A stretch of DNA of 64,000 nt, taken from assembly GCA_963771025.1 (NCBI GenBank), contig CAVYRL010000008.1:62001-126000 (forward strand). Direction: 5' to 3'. A program made the position numbers and the translations under genes. This document shows, in pieces, positions 44,784 through 53,730 of the stretch; the first letter of the stretch is position 1; each line of letters begins with the position of its first letter. A model generated the notes under the pieces. The model had not been told where the DNA came from. It worked only from the letters and a program-made list of their open reading frames with translations, and made no database searches. This stretch comes from Miltoncostaea sp963771025 (lineage in GTDB: Bacteria; Actinomycetota; Thermoleophilia; Miltoncostaeales; Miltoncostaeaceae).

Positions 44784-46001
44784 ATGGCGGCGGGTGGCGG
44801 CGGCGAGGCGGAAGTCGCCACGATCCTGCTGGAGATGGGCGCCGCCGCCGTGGTGCTCGGCGTGCTGGCGCGGGCGGGATCGCGTCTCGGCATCTCCCCC
44901 ATCCCCTTCTACCTCGTCGCAGGGATCGTCCTCGGAGGCGTCGGCCCGACGGTCAACGAGACCATCGTGCAGGTGGGGAGCGGCATCGGGGTGGTGCTGC
45001 TGCTCTTCCTGCTCGGGCTGGAGTACTCCGGCGAGGAGCTGAGCGCCAATCTCAGGCTCGGCCTGCCGGCGGGCCTGGTCGATCTGGTGCTGAACTTCAC
45101 GCCGGGGCTCCTGGTCGGGTTCGCGCTCGGCTGGGACCCGGTGGGGGCGCTGCTGCTCGGAGGGGTCACCTACATCTCGTCCTCGGGGATCATCGCCAAG
45201 GTTCTGGAGGACCTCGGGCGCCTGGGTAACCGCGAGACCCCCTCCGTGCTCTCGGTGCTGGTGCTCGAGGACCTCGCGATGGCCGCATACCTGCCGATCG
45301 TCGCCGCGCTGCTGGTGGGCGGCAGCGCCCTCGCGACGCTCGGATCGGTCGCCCTGGCGGTGGGCGCGGCCGGCGTCGCGCTGATCCTCGCGCTGCGCTT
45401 CGGCGACCATGTGAGCCGCCTGGTGGCCCACAAGTCGGACGAGGCCGTCCTGCTGGTGGTGCTCGGCCTGGTGCTGATCGTGTCGGGGGCCGCGGAGGAA
45501 CTGCAGGTCTCGGCGGCCATCGGCGCGTTCCTGGTCGGCGTCGCCCTCTCCGGAGAGGTCGCCGAGGACGCCCGCCGGCTGCTGACCCCCCTGCGCGACC
45601 TGTTCGCCGCGACCTTCTTCGTGTTCTTCGGGCTCGGGATCGACACCGGCAGCATCCCCTCGGTGGCCGCAGTCGCCATCGGCCTCGCGGTGCTGACCGC
45701 GATCACCAAGATCATCACCGGGTGGTGGGCGGCCGGGCGGGCCGGCGTCGCCGCCCGCGGCCGCGCGCGCGCCGGAGCCGCGCTGGTCGCCCGCGGCGAG
45801 TTCTCGATCGTCATCGCCGGCCTGGGCGTCACCGCCGGCACCGAGGCCGACCTGGGCCCGCTCGCCGCGGCCTACGTGCTGATCCTGGCCTTCGTCGGGC
45901 CGCTGCTGACCCGCTACTCCACCGTGCTCGCCCCGGTGGCGGTGCGCATCGCCCGTGTCCGCTCCGCGGTGACGGCCCGAGGGGCCGAGGAAGCCGCGTG
46001 A
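44784..46001 (+). CDS. CPA2-family cation/proton antiporter, KhtU-like (405 aa)
   Basis: An integral membrane antiporter of the Kef/Na_H_exchanger type, with about 12 helices. Recognisable segments are GISPIPFYLVAGIVLGGVGP, LLLFLLGLEYSGEEL, and VLEDLAMAAYLPI, a region that carries the transport aspartate. LQVSAAIGAFLVGVALSG follows, then the helix around ARGEFSIVIAGLG. No C-terminal RCK domain is present; the separate KhtT-like gene supplies regulation. K+ or Na+ efflux in exchange for protons is inferred. Confidence 0.88.
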   Translation: MAAGGGGEAEVATILLEMGAAAVVLGVLARAGSRLGISPIPFYLVAGIVLGGVGPTVNETIVQVGSGIGVVLLLFLLGLEYSGEELSANLRLGLPAGLVDLVLNFTPGLLVGFALGWDPVGALLLGGVTYISSSGIIAKVLEDLGRLGNRETPSVLSVLVLEDLAMAAYLPIVAALLVGGSALATLGSVALAVGAAGVALILALRFGDHVSRLVAHKSDEAVLLVVLGLVLIVSGAAEELQVSAAIGAFLVGVALSGEVAEDARRLLTPLRDLFAATFFVFFGLGIDTGSIPSVAAVAIGLAVLTAITKIITGWWAAGRAGVAARGRARAGAALVARGEFSIVIAGLGVTAGTEADLGPLAAAYVLILAFVGPLLTRYSTVLAPVAVRIARVRSAVTARGAEEAA

Positions 46002-46077
46002 GAACCTCTTTCAGAAGCGGCCGTGGCCGGCCGCATCCTGAACCAGCCCTCGGACCGTGCCCCCAGGGGCGGCGCAT

Positions 46078-46905
46078 ATGATCGCCCTCGTGCCGTTTCT
46101 CCCCGCCGCCCTCTTCGGCCTGCCGACGTGGGCGGCCAACCTGATCGTGATCGGCATCGTCGTGGTGGCGGCCGTCATCGCCCTCGCGACGATCCGCTGG
46201 CTGGTGCCTCGCCTGATGTCGCGCAGCCGCGCCGCGGGCGGCCCGCGCGCCCGCCAGCGCCTGACCGCGGTATCGGCGCTCGCCACCGGCCTCCGCTATC
46301 TGGTCGTGATAACGGCCGCGGTCGCGATCGCGTCGGTCCTGGGCGGCGGAGGCGGCGTGGCGGCGCTCGGAGGCGGAGCGCTGGTGGTGGTCGTGATCGG
46401 CTTCGCCTCACAGCGACTGCTGGTGGACGTCATCGCCGGCTTCTTCATCCTCTTCGAGGATCAGTACGGGGTCGGCGACGCCATCCGCGTCGAGCCGACC
46501 GGCGTCACCGGCACGGTCCGCTCGATCGGTCTGCGGACGACGGTTCTGACGAGTGTCAGGGGTGAGCAGGTGACGATCCCCAACGGCAACATCACGGCCG
46601 TCCACGTGTTTCCCGACGGCCGGCGCCCCCACCGCCTCGAGCTGCTGACACACGACGCCGACGCCGTGCTCCAGATCGTCCACGAGCTGACCGGCTCCAC
46701 CGCGGGGGCCGGAGGCCCCTGGGAGTCCGTTCCACGGGTCGTCTCGCGGGACGCGGCGGACGGCCTGACCCGCCTGATCGTGATCATCGACGTGGACGCG
46801 AGTCGCGAGGACGCGGTCGCCTGGCTGGGCGGCGCCCTCACGACGAGGGCGGGGGACCTGCTGGTCGCCCCGCCCCTGTCCGGCCTCGATTCGCGGGTCG
46901 CCTAG
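46078..46905 (+). CDS. MscS-type mechanosensitive channel (275 aa)
   Basis: Three hydrophobic segments precede the MscS pore helix (VAALGGGALVVVVIGFASQRL) and the beta-domain core DQYGVGDAIRVEPTGVTGTV, RSIGLRTTVLTSVRGEQVTIPNG. The cytoplasmic C-terminal domain is short. It follows the antiporter pair by 76 bp, consistent with an osmotic/ion-homeostasis cluster. I chose the ATG at 46078; an upstream GTG is possible. The stop is 15 nt from the convergent pilus lipoprotein gene. Confidence 0.88.
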   Translation: MIALVPFLPAALFGLPTWAANLIVIGIVVVAAVIALATIRWLVPRLMSRSRAAGGPRARQRLTAVSALATGLRYLVVITAAVAIASVLGGGGGVAALGGGALVVVVIGFASQRLLVDVIAGFFILFEDQYGVGDAIRVEPTGVTGTVRSIGLRTTVLTSVRGEQVTIPNGNITAVHVFPDGRRPHRLELLTHDADAVLQIVHELTGSTAGAGGPWESVPRVVSRDAADGLTRLIVIIDVDASREDAVAWLGGALTTRAGDLLVAPPLSGLDSRVA

Positions 46906-46920
46906 GCCCGCGTTCCGGCG

Positions 46921-47634
46921 CTACGCGGCCCTGACGTCCACGAGCTTGATCTTGTAGCTCCGCTTGGCGGTCGCGTTGTAGAGCGTGATCGACTCGCCCT
47001 CCTTGAGGGTCACCGTGTCGGTGCCGTCGGGGAGCAGTCCGCCGCTCAGCTCGAGCACGACCTGGCCGGCCGAGACCGTCTTGACCAGGAACTGCTGGGT
47101 CTCGGGCGGGATCGCGTCGCCCTCCTGCGCCACGACGGGCTCGCCCGAGATGTCGAAGTCGGCCTCGAGGGCCCGTGGGTTCTGGACCGGCGCCCCCGCG
47201 CCCGGGTCGGCCGGGGTCGCCGGCGTCGTCGGGGTCGCTCCGGGAGCCGCGGCGGGGGTCGCCACCAGCGGGTCGCCGTTGATGGGCGTGTCCCCGGGGA
47301 TCGTCGCCGCCTGGGTGGCCGCCTCCGATCCTGAGGACGCCCCGTCCTTCACCTGCTGGTCGAAGGCGTTGTGGGGCGTTCCGAAGCTGTCGTAGCCGGT
47401 GAGCTTCTGACCGGCCGCCGAGGGATCGACCGGACCGGGCGTGCCGAGGGCGGCGATCGCCTGCGAGGCCGACTGGTCCGGACTGGCGCCCGAGGCAACG
47501 GCCAGCGACGTTCCCGGCGCGGGCACGTCGCCCTGCGCCGCGGCGCCGCCGCCTCCGCCCCCGCCGCATCCGGCGAGCACGACGGCGGTCGCCGCCGTGG
47601 CGGCCACGGCCGCAAGATGGCGTCGGCGGATCAC
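46921..47634 (-). CDS. lipoprotein in the PilP position of the pilus operon (237 aa)
   Basis: The signal peptide ends in LAGC with C23, followed by seven glycines. A long alanine/proline/threonine-rich linker (about 30-160) leads to a compact beta domain (about 165-237): VVAQEGDAIPPETQQFLVKT, LELSGGLLPDGTDTVTLKEG. PilP of Gram-negative type IV pili is a lipoprotein with a disordered linker and a small C-terminal beta sandwich, encoded right after pilO. Position and architecture match, but sequence identity to PilP is not evident. The GTG start overlaps the pilO stop. Confidence 0.65.
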   Translation of the reverse strand: MIRRRHLAAVAATAATAVVLAGCGGGGGGGAAAQGDVPAPGTSLAVASGASPDQSASQAIAALGTPGPVDPSAAGQKLTGYDSFGTPHNAFDQQVKDGASSGSEAATQAATIPGDTPINGDPLVATPAAAPGATPTTPATPADPGAGAPVQNPRALEADFDISGEPVVAQEGDAIPPETQQFLVKTVSAGQVVLELSGGLLPDGTDTVTLKEGESITLYNATAKRSYKIKLVDVRAA

Positions 47635-48374
47635 TGGGTACCTCCGGAGCTCGGGGTGGCGGTGGTCTGAGGCGTGCCCGCGGCGGGCGCCGTGGGCGTG
47701 GTCGCGCCGGTGGTGGTGGCCGGCGTGGCGGGGGCCGACGTCGGGGTGGTCGGGGCCGCGGCTGCGGCCGCGCCGGCGGGAACGCTCGAGAACGCCAGCA
47801 CCTTCACGGTGCCGACCACCACGTCGTCGCCCTGCGGCGCGCCCGAGGTGCCCGCGTCGCCCTGGTCCAGGGTGAGGTCCACCGAGGTGGTCGCGAACAG
47901 GCGGCCGTCGATCACGGGCGCGTCCTTGGCGTTGACGGTCACCTGGCTGTGCAGCCGGTAGAGGAAGTCATCGACGTCGAAGAACTTGCCGGTGATCCGC
48001 ACCTCGAACTCGGTAGCGCGGATGGAGCCGTAGTCGCTGTAGTTGTTGGTCTTGATCGATGTCAGCTGCACGTTCGACCGGTCGGCCAGACGCTGTATCT
48101 GCACCACCACGCTCGGCGTCTCGACGTCCTCGGGCATCGCCTTGGCGAGCGTGAGACGCTCGACCGACAGCTTGGAGCTGCCCTTGGTGGACGATGCCGC
48201 GCGGGCGAGGGTGTCGTTGAGCGTGCTGGACTCGGCCTGGATCGCGGCGAGCTGATCCTGCTGGGCGCTCAGTTCGGCCTTCGCCGGCTTGATCGCGAAC
48301 CAGTAGAAGCCTCCGACCACGGCCACCACGGCGACGACCGCCAGGATGATCTGATCGCGCTTGGTCATCTTCAT
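47631..48374 (-). CDS. pilO: type IV pilus inner-membrane protein PilO (247 aa)
   Basis: PilO pairs with PilN to form the alignment complex. A short cytoplasmic tail is followed by one helix (IILAVVAVVAVVGGFYWFAI), a coiled coil (ELSAQQDQLAAIQAESSTLN) and a ferredoxin-like domain (VQIQRLADRSNVQLTSIKT, VRITGKFFDVDDFLYRLHSQ). The last 60 residues are an Ala/Pro/Thr-rich tail, unusual for PilO. The ATG overlaps the pilN stop (ATGA). Confidence 0.88.
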   Translation of the reverse strand: MKMTKRDQIILAVVAVVAVVGGFYWFAIKPAKAELSAQQDQLAAIQAESSTLNDTLARAASSTKGSSKLSVERLTLAKAMPEDVETPSVVVQIQRLADRSNVQLTSIKTNNYSDYGSIRATEFEVRITGKFFDVDDFLYRLHSQVTVNAKDAPVIDGRLFATTSVDLTLDQGDAGTSGAPQGDDVVVGTVKVLAFSSVPAGAAAAAAPTTPTSAPATPATTTGATTPTAPAAGTPQTTATPSSGGTQ

Positions 48375-49048
48375 GGCGTCGCTCCGTTGGTGGCGGAGGT
48401 CGGCTGGCCGGTCACCGGGGTGAGGGTCGGCCGGTCCTGCGCACGCTGGTCGATGGGCATGTCGATGACGAAGTGGATGACCGACCGGTCACCGCGGTCC
48501 TGCACCTCGCTGGTCGTGAGGTGAGGCTCGCCGAGACCGGGGACGGTGTTGGCGCGGGCCATCAGCAGCGCCACCTGCTTCTGGGTGTACGCGAACCCGT
48601 CCAGGTGCACGCCCTGCGGCACGCTGGCGTCGTTGACCGCCGGTGTGGCGGTCACCGGGGCGGTGCCCGCCGGGACGATGGCCGTCTCGCCCTTGAGGTT
48701 GGTGAGCCACACCTGGTGGGGCATGACGGCCGAGAGGTCGCGCACGATGCGCTCCCAGTTGGTCCGTCCGGCGACCAGGCCGACGACGGCGCCGCTCCGG
48801 ACCTCCTGGGCGGCCTGCCGGGTCTGGGCCTGCTGGTACGCGCCGAGCTGATCGCGCAGCCCGTCACGCTCGATGGTCGCGGCGTCGACGTCCTTCTTCG
48901 CCTGATCGACCTGCGAGTGCAGGGAGTAGCCCCAGAGGCCCATCGCGCCGACGAGGACGACCGCGCCGGCGATGGCGATCTGCTTGCGGGAACCCGAGAA
49001 GCCCGGCCTGCGCCTCTGGGTCTGCGGGAGGAGATTGACCGACTTCAT
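48371..49048 (-). CDS. pilN: type IV pilus protein PilN (225 aa)
   Basis: The cytoplasmic N-terminus MKSVNLLP is the PilN signature that binds PilM. One helix follows (IAIAGAVVLVGAMGLWGYSL), then a coiled coil and the Fimbrial_PilN domain (NWERIVRDLSAVMPHQVWLT, GFAYTQKQVALLMARANTVP). Length is typical. It overlaps pilM by ATGA. Confidence 0.9.
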   Translation of the reverse strand: MKSVNLLPQTQRRRPGFSGSRKQIAIAGAVVLVGAMGLWGYSLHSQVDQAKKDVDAATIERDGLRDQLGAYQQAQTRQAAQEVRSGAVVGLVAGRTNWERIVRDLSAVMPHQVWLTNLKGETAIVPAGTAPVTATPAVNDASVPQGVHLDGFAYTQKQVALLMARANTVPGLGEPHLTTSEVQDRGDRSVIHFVIDMPIDQRAQDRPTLTPVTGQPTSATNGATP

Positions 49049-50118
49049 GACCGCTCCGGCGCGTCGAGCGCCAGGCCGAGGGCGACCGCGGCGCGCGCGG
49101 CGATATCGGGGCTCAGATCGCCGCTGTCGTCGATCTGGAACCGCGGATCGCCGAACTCGACCGGGATGCCGAGACCCTGCTGCAGGTACCGGTCGATCCC
49201 GACGCACAGCGAGGTGCCGCCCGAGATGACCAGCTTGCCGATCGGCCGGGCGAAGCTCTGTGAGCGGTAGTACTCGAGCGACCGCGTGATCTCGCGGACC
49301 AGGGGCCGGGTGCCGAGCGCCAGCGCGTGCCGGACCTCGGCGACCGTGTCGGCGTCCCAGCCCTCGAGCGGCTCGCCGAGCAGCCCGCACGCCGTCTTCA
49401 CGGCCTCGGACTCATCGGCCGGCAGCCCGGTGCGATCCGAGACCGCCGCGGTGAGGTGGTTGCCTCCGAAGCCGACGAGCCGCGTGAAGTGGCAGCGCCG
49501 GTCCACCGAGACGATCATGTTGGTGACCTCGGCCCCGATGTGGCAGACGGCCACGGCCGAGGTGTCCTCCGAGCCCTCGTCGATCACCGCCGGCGGCGGC
49601 AGCAGGGCGCGCAGGATGGCGAACGCCTCGAGGTCGATCCCCACCGGCACGAGGCCGGCGTGGCGGACGGTGCTGGTGAGGCCCTCCACCATGTCCCGGT
49701 GCGCGGCGACCACGACGTGGCGCTCGCGCTCGCCGGCGTCGTTGGCGAAGCGCAGCACCGGCTGCGAGTCGACGACCGTCTGGTCCGGAGGGATCGGGAT
49801 CTGCTCGGCGGCCTCGAACTCGACGGCCGCGCGACGCTCTTTCTCGTCGTCCAGGGCCGGGAGCTCGATGGTGCGCACCACGACTCGCTGGTTGGCGACG
49901 CCGAGCCGCACGCGCTTGCCGGCGAACCGGGCGGAGCGCCAGAAGCGGCGGATCTCTCCGGCCAGCTCCTCGGGGCGCACGATCTCGCCGTCATGGACGA
50001 GTCCAGGCGGCAGGGGCTCAACCGCCGCCTTGGCGAGCGTGACGCGCTCGCGGGCGGTCTTCAGTTCCACGCCGGCGATGGCGCTGGAGCCGATGTCGAG
50101 TGCAACGACGGTGCTCAT
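49045..50118 (-). CDS. pilM: actin-like type IV pilus protein PilM (357 aa)
   Basis: PilM is a cytoplasmic actin/FtsA-like ATPase fold that binds the PilN tail. The phosphate-1 loop is VVALDIGSSAIAGVEL, the phosphate-2 region lies near AVCHIGAEVTNMIVSV, and the adenosine loop is LVISGGTSLCVGID. ARPIGKLVISGG and GVANQRVVVRTIELP are typical. It begins 65 nt downstream of the prepilin peptidase gene. Confidence 0.92.
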   Translation of the reverse strand: MSTVVALDIGSSAIAGVELKTARERVTLAKAAVEPLPPGLVHDGEIVRPEELAGEIRRFWRSARFAGKRVRLGVANQRVVVRTIELPALDDEKERRAAVEFEAAEQIPIPPDQTVVDSQPVLRFANDAGERERHVVVAAHRDMVEGLTSTVRHAGLVPVGIDLEAFAILRALLPPPAVIDEGSEDTSAVAVCHIGAEVTNMIVSVDRRCHFTRLVGFGGNHLTAAVSDRTGLPADESEAVKTACGLLGEPLEGWDADTVAEVRHALALGTRPLVREITRSLEYYRSQSFARPIGKLVISGGTSLCVGIDRYLQQGLGIPVEFGDPRFQIDDSGDLSPDIAARAAVALGLALDAPERS

Positions 50119-50182
50119 TGTGAGGACGTCCGTGTCTCGGGGGGCAGGGGAGGCAGAACCGGATGCGCGGCCGGGCGATCCA

Positions 50183-50953
50183 TCACCCGAGACGCTCCGT
50201 GTACCAGCCGATCATCGACGGGCCGAACCACAGGGCCACCAGGGCGCCCGCGGCGAGGAACGGTCCGAAGGGAACGGCCATCTTGCGGGCGCGAGAACCG
50301 AATCGCGCGAGCAGGACCACGCCGAGGGCGGCGCCCATGGCGAAGGCCAGGAACAGCGCCGGGACGACGGACGCCCCGAGCACCGCGCCGAGCAGGAGGG
50401 CGAGCTTGACGTCGCCCCGGCCCATGCCGCTCGGGTAGAGGAAATAGAGGAGGTAGAGGAATCCGGCGGCGCCGAGGGCGGCCGTGACCGGCACCCACCA
50501 ATCGGAGGGGTCGGAGGCGATCGCCGCGGTCAACCCGAGGGCGGCCGCGGGAAGCACCACCACGTCGGGGATCAGGTGGTGCTGGAGGTCGATGACGACC
50601 ACCGGCACCAGGACGACACCGAGCAGGGCGGCCGCGAAGCCCTCCCACGTCGGGCCGAAGCTGAGGATGCCCATCGCGGCCAGGGCCGCGCTGGCGAGCT
50701 CGATGGCCGGGTAGCGCCACGAGACGCGCGCGCCACAGCCATGGCAGCGGCCGCGCAGGGCCACCCACGAGACCACCGGGATCAGCTCCAGGGGCGTGAG
50801 CACGCGCTGGCACGATGTGCAGTGCGAGCGCGGGTGCGCCAGCGACTCACCGGCCGGCCACCGCGACACGAGCACGGTCGAGAACGACCCGAGAGCGAGC
50901 CCGATCAGGGCGGCCACGGTGACCCAGTAGGCGGTGGGGGCGCCGAGCAGCAT
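50183..50953 (-). CDS. pilD: prepilin peptidase / N-methyltransferase PilD (256 aa)
   Basis: PilD cleaves the prepilin leader and methylates the new N-terminus. The cytoplasmic zinc domain has C45/C48 (CTSC) and C70/C73 (CHGC). Catalytic aspartates are D122 in VVVIDLQHHLIPD and D181 in GMGRGDVKL. About eight membrane segments are visible. The substrate pilin lies upstream in the same locus. The start overlaps the Fn3-protein stop by one base (TGATG). Confidence 0.94.
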   Translation of the reverse strand: MLLGAPTAYWVTVAALIGLALGSFSTVLVSRWPAGESLAHPRSHCTSCQRVLTPLELIPVVSWVALRGRCHGCGARVSWRYPAIELASAALAAMGILSFGPTWEGFAAALLGVVLVPVVVIDLQHHLIPDVVVLPAAALGLTAAIASDPSDWWVPVTAALGAAGFLYLLYFLYPSGMGRGDVKLALLLGAVLGASVVPALFLAFAMGAALGVVLLARFGSRARKMAVPFGPFLAAGALVALWFGPSMIGWYTERLG

Positions 50954-53487
50954 CAGCGGACGATGAACTTGTCGTAGACGAAGAGCCTGCGCTGCTTGCT
51001 GGCCGTGTTCACGAAGCGGCGCTGGCGGTCGCGCGGCACGTACAGGCGCAGCTTGTACCTGCCGGCATCCAGGCGGTGGGTGGGCACGACCACCGAGAAG
51101 CGGTTCTTGCGGAGGCGGACCTTGCGCAGCTTCCGCCAGCCGTCAGAGGTCTTGATCTGAATCAGGGCGGGGCGCTTGGGATACACCGTCCCCTTGACGA
51201 CCAGGCCCCTGCGGCGGACGACCCGGCTCGTCGCGAGACGGAACGCGACCCGCGGCCGGACGTTGACGCGGAACGACGTGTTGCCCTCGGGGTGGGTCGC
51301 CGACTCGCGCCACACCAGCCGGTAGTCGGCCGTGCGCCTCATCTTCAGCTGGAAGCGGAAGCGTCCCGATGTGTTGGTCCTGATCACGCCGGCGGCCTTG
51401 AAGTCGGCGCGGGGATACGTGCGGCGCTCCAGGAACAGACGCGCCTTCCTGACCGCGGCGCCGTTGTTCCTGAGCTGCCCGCCGACCACCAGCCTGCGGC
51501 CGAAGTCGACCTTCGAGGGGATCGAGTTGAGGTTGAAGTCGGGCGGGAAGACGCTGCGGAAGCTCCGCGTCGGCGTCCACTGGCCCTTGACCTCGGAGCA
51601 GTACCCGGCACGCACGCGCCAGTAGTGGATCCCGGGGGTCGTGATCATCTTGGCCGGCGGCACGAGGGCCGTCTGGGCGGTGCTCAGGATGCTGGCGTCG
51701 TCGGCGCCGGAGAAGCTCGAGTCGCGGCTCACCTGCACGTCGTACGAGCAGGCGCCGGAGACCGGCGACCAGGTGATCAGCGGGGAGTAGACGACCGAGG
51801 CGCCGTCGTTGGGCAGCTTCTGCGTCGGCCGCTGGGAGTTGAGCGTGAACGTGCTCACGGGGCTCCACGACTGGCCCTTGTCGCCACCGTCGACCGCCCG
51901 CACCCTCCAGTTCCAGGTGCCGTCGGGCAGTCGCTTCTCGCCGTCGCTCATGGCGCCGGGCACCGCGCCGAGGCCGAAGAGGGTGGCGCTGCGCGTCGAG
52001 GTGTCGGCGAACTTACCGTCCTGGCTGAGCTGGATGTTGTACTTCGCGATGCCGGGCACCGAGCCCCAGTTGAGCAGCGGCGGGTCGGAGACCACGCCAC
52101 CGGACGCCGGGGAGCCGAGCGTCACCTGGGTCTGCTTGTTGAACGAGGCGACGTCCACGTCGTCCTCGGCGGGGACCCAGTACGGCTCGTCGATCGTGGT
52201 GCCCGTGCCCCAGATGACCCGCCAGTAGTAACCGGTCGAGATCTGGTTGTCCGGGAGCGGCACCCGCGAGGTCCACGACGTGCTGGTCGTGACCTGCTGC
52301 TCGAGGATGTTGTTGAAGTTGGGATCCGTCGCGATGTCAACGCGGTACATCGTCGCGCCGGTCACCGGGGTCCACTGGAGCAGTGGCGACAGACCGGTGG
52401 AGCTGTTCCCCGACGAGCTGAGGACGGCGACCGGGGTGGTGCCGCCCGAGGGCGGCTGCCAGTTGACCCGGCGGCCGGCGGACGACCAGCGGCCGAAGAC
52501 ACCGTCGATCACCGGTCGCACCCGCCACCAGAGGTTGCCGTTGACCATCGCCTTCGCGCGCTCCTCCTGGAAGGTGGGCGTCAGCGAGGTGGCGGCGGTC
52601 TTCGCGTCGATCTTGAGGTGCGGGCCGACGAAGTTGTTCTGGAGATCGGTGACCTGGACCTCGTATTGCTGGGCACCGTCCACCGGGGTCCACTGGAGGG
52701 CGAGATCCTCCGTCGTGACACCGAAGTCCGGGGCGACCTCGGTGGCCGCGCCCCACGCCTTGGTGAAGGTGGACGCGACGGTCCAGGGGCCGGTGTTGTC
52801 GTTGGTGTCACGCGCGCGCACCCGCCAGCTGTAGGTGTCGTCCGGCAGGGCGCCGACGGCGGCGGGGCTGGCGAACGGCTGCGGCAGGCTGGTGCCGGTG
52901 AAGACGACGTTGTTGAACTGGTCGCCCGGGGAGACCTGGACGTCGTAGCTCTTGGCGCCGGGCACCGGGGCCCAGAACAGGTAGGGGTTGAGCTCGGTGA
53001 AACTGGCCGCAGCGCCCGTGGGCGTCGCGGCGAAGCGCGTGTTGGTGATCTGGTTGGGCCAGACCTTGGCGACGCGCGCCACGTCGCTCCAGACACCCTC
53101 GGTGCCGGCCGCGTCCACCGCCCGCACGCGCCACCAGTAGGCGCCATCGGGCAGCAGGATCTCGGGGACCGCGATGGCCTGGGTGGTCTGCCCGGTCCAG
53201 ACGACGCTGCTGAAGCCCGGGTTGTCGGCGATCTCGACCGTGTACCCGACCGCCTTCGGCACATCGCCCCAGGTGAGCACGACCGACTGCTCGGGATACC
53301 TCACCGGGTTCGCCGTTGTGTTGGGGGTCAGGCCCGTGGCCGTGCTGGAGGCGCGGTTGGCCTTGAAGGGCGAGGGCACCGTGGCGGACGCGTCGGGCGA
53401 CGTGGTCGTCGTCGCGGCCTGCGCGACCGCCGGGGCGGCGAGGGCGCACATCGAGAGCGCGAGGGCGAGGCGGCGGCTGCGGCGCAT
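50953..53487 (-). CDS. secreted protein with six Fn3-like repeats, pilus-locus associated (844 aa)
   Basis: A signal peptide (MRRSRRLALALSMCALAAPAVAQA) precedes a spacer and six beta-sandwich repeats of roughly 95 residues. Each closes on a W-W/Y-RV motif: YWWRVRAVD, YSWRVRARD, LWWRVRPV, YYWRVIW, WNWRVRAVD and HYWRVRAGY. Each opens with a WxPVxGAxxYxVQV-like strand pair. Two further basic beta domains (about residues 650-844) end VYDKFIVR. No anchor or sortase motif is seen. It overlaps pilD, so it is probably a pilus-associated adhesin or minor tip/sheath component. Part of the pilus operon after the terminator. Confidence 0.8.
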   Translation of the reverse strand: MRRSRRLALALSMCALAAPAVAQAATTTTSPDASATVPSPFKANRASSTATGLTPNTTANPVRYPEQSVVLTWGDVPKAVGYTVEIADNPGFSSVVWTGQTTQAIAVPEILLPDGAYWWRVRAVDAAGTEGVWSDVARVAKVWPNQITNTRFAATPTGAAASFTELNPYLFWAPVPGAKSYDVQVSPGDQFNNVVFTGTSLPQPFASPAAVGALPDDTYSWRVRARDTNDNTGPWTVASTFTKAWGAATEVAPDFGVTTEDLALQWTPVDGAQQYEVQVTDLQNNFVGPHLKIDAKTAATSLTPTFQEERAKAMVNGNLWWRVRPVIDGVFGRWSSAGRRVNWQPPSGGTTPVAVLSSSGNSSTGLSPLLQWTPVTGATMYRVDIATDPNFNNILEQQVTTSTSWTSRVPLPDNQISTGYYWRVIWGTGTTIDEPYWVPAEDDVDVASFNKQTQVTLGSPASGGVVSDPPLLNWGSVPGIAKYNIQLSQDGKFADTSTRSATLFGLGAVPGAMSDGEKRLPDGTWNWRVRAVDGGDKGQSWSPVSTFTLNSQRPTQKLPNDGASVVYSPLITWSPVSGACSYDVQVSRDSSFSGADDASILSTAQTALVPPAKMITTPGIHYWRVRAGYCSEVKGQWTPTRSFRSVFPPDFNLNSIPSKVDFGRRLVVGGQLRNNGAAVRKARLFLERRTYPRADFKAAGVIRTNTSGRFRFQLKMRRTADYRLVWRESATHPEGNTSFRVNVRPRVAFRLATSRVVRRRGLVVKGTVYPKRPALIQIKTSDGWRKLRKVRLRKNRFSVVVPTHRLDAGRYKLRLYVPRDRQRRFVNTASKQRRLFVYDKFIVR

Positions 53488-53672
53488 GGCCCGCGACGCT
53501 ACGACCGGAGTCCGAACGAGGGACGCGCGATCTGCGCCGGAGGTGCTGTGTGGCTGCATCAGGTCTCGAGTCCGATCGAGCGAAGGCACGAACGCTTCCT
53601 TGCGTCGGGTGACACCGTCCGCCCATGGCGGGCGTCGGGAAGAAGACAGGCGGTGCGAAGAGGGGTGGTGCG

Positions 53673-53705
53673 CCGCGGACCCGCCGCAGGTGTGCGGGTC
53701 CGCGG
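53673..53705 (-). terminator. 12-bp perfect stem downstream of the pilin gene
   Basis: CCGCGGACCCGC pairs with GCGGGTCCGCGG around a 9-nt loop, 26 nt after the pilin stop and 186 nt before the Fn3-protein start. It would let the abundant pilin message end while allowing partial read-through into the assembly genes. The remaining ~180 bp to the Fn3 gene holds no other gene. Confidence 0.65.
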
Positions 53706-53730
53706 GTCGTTCGTCAGAGCGTGGAGCGGC

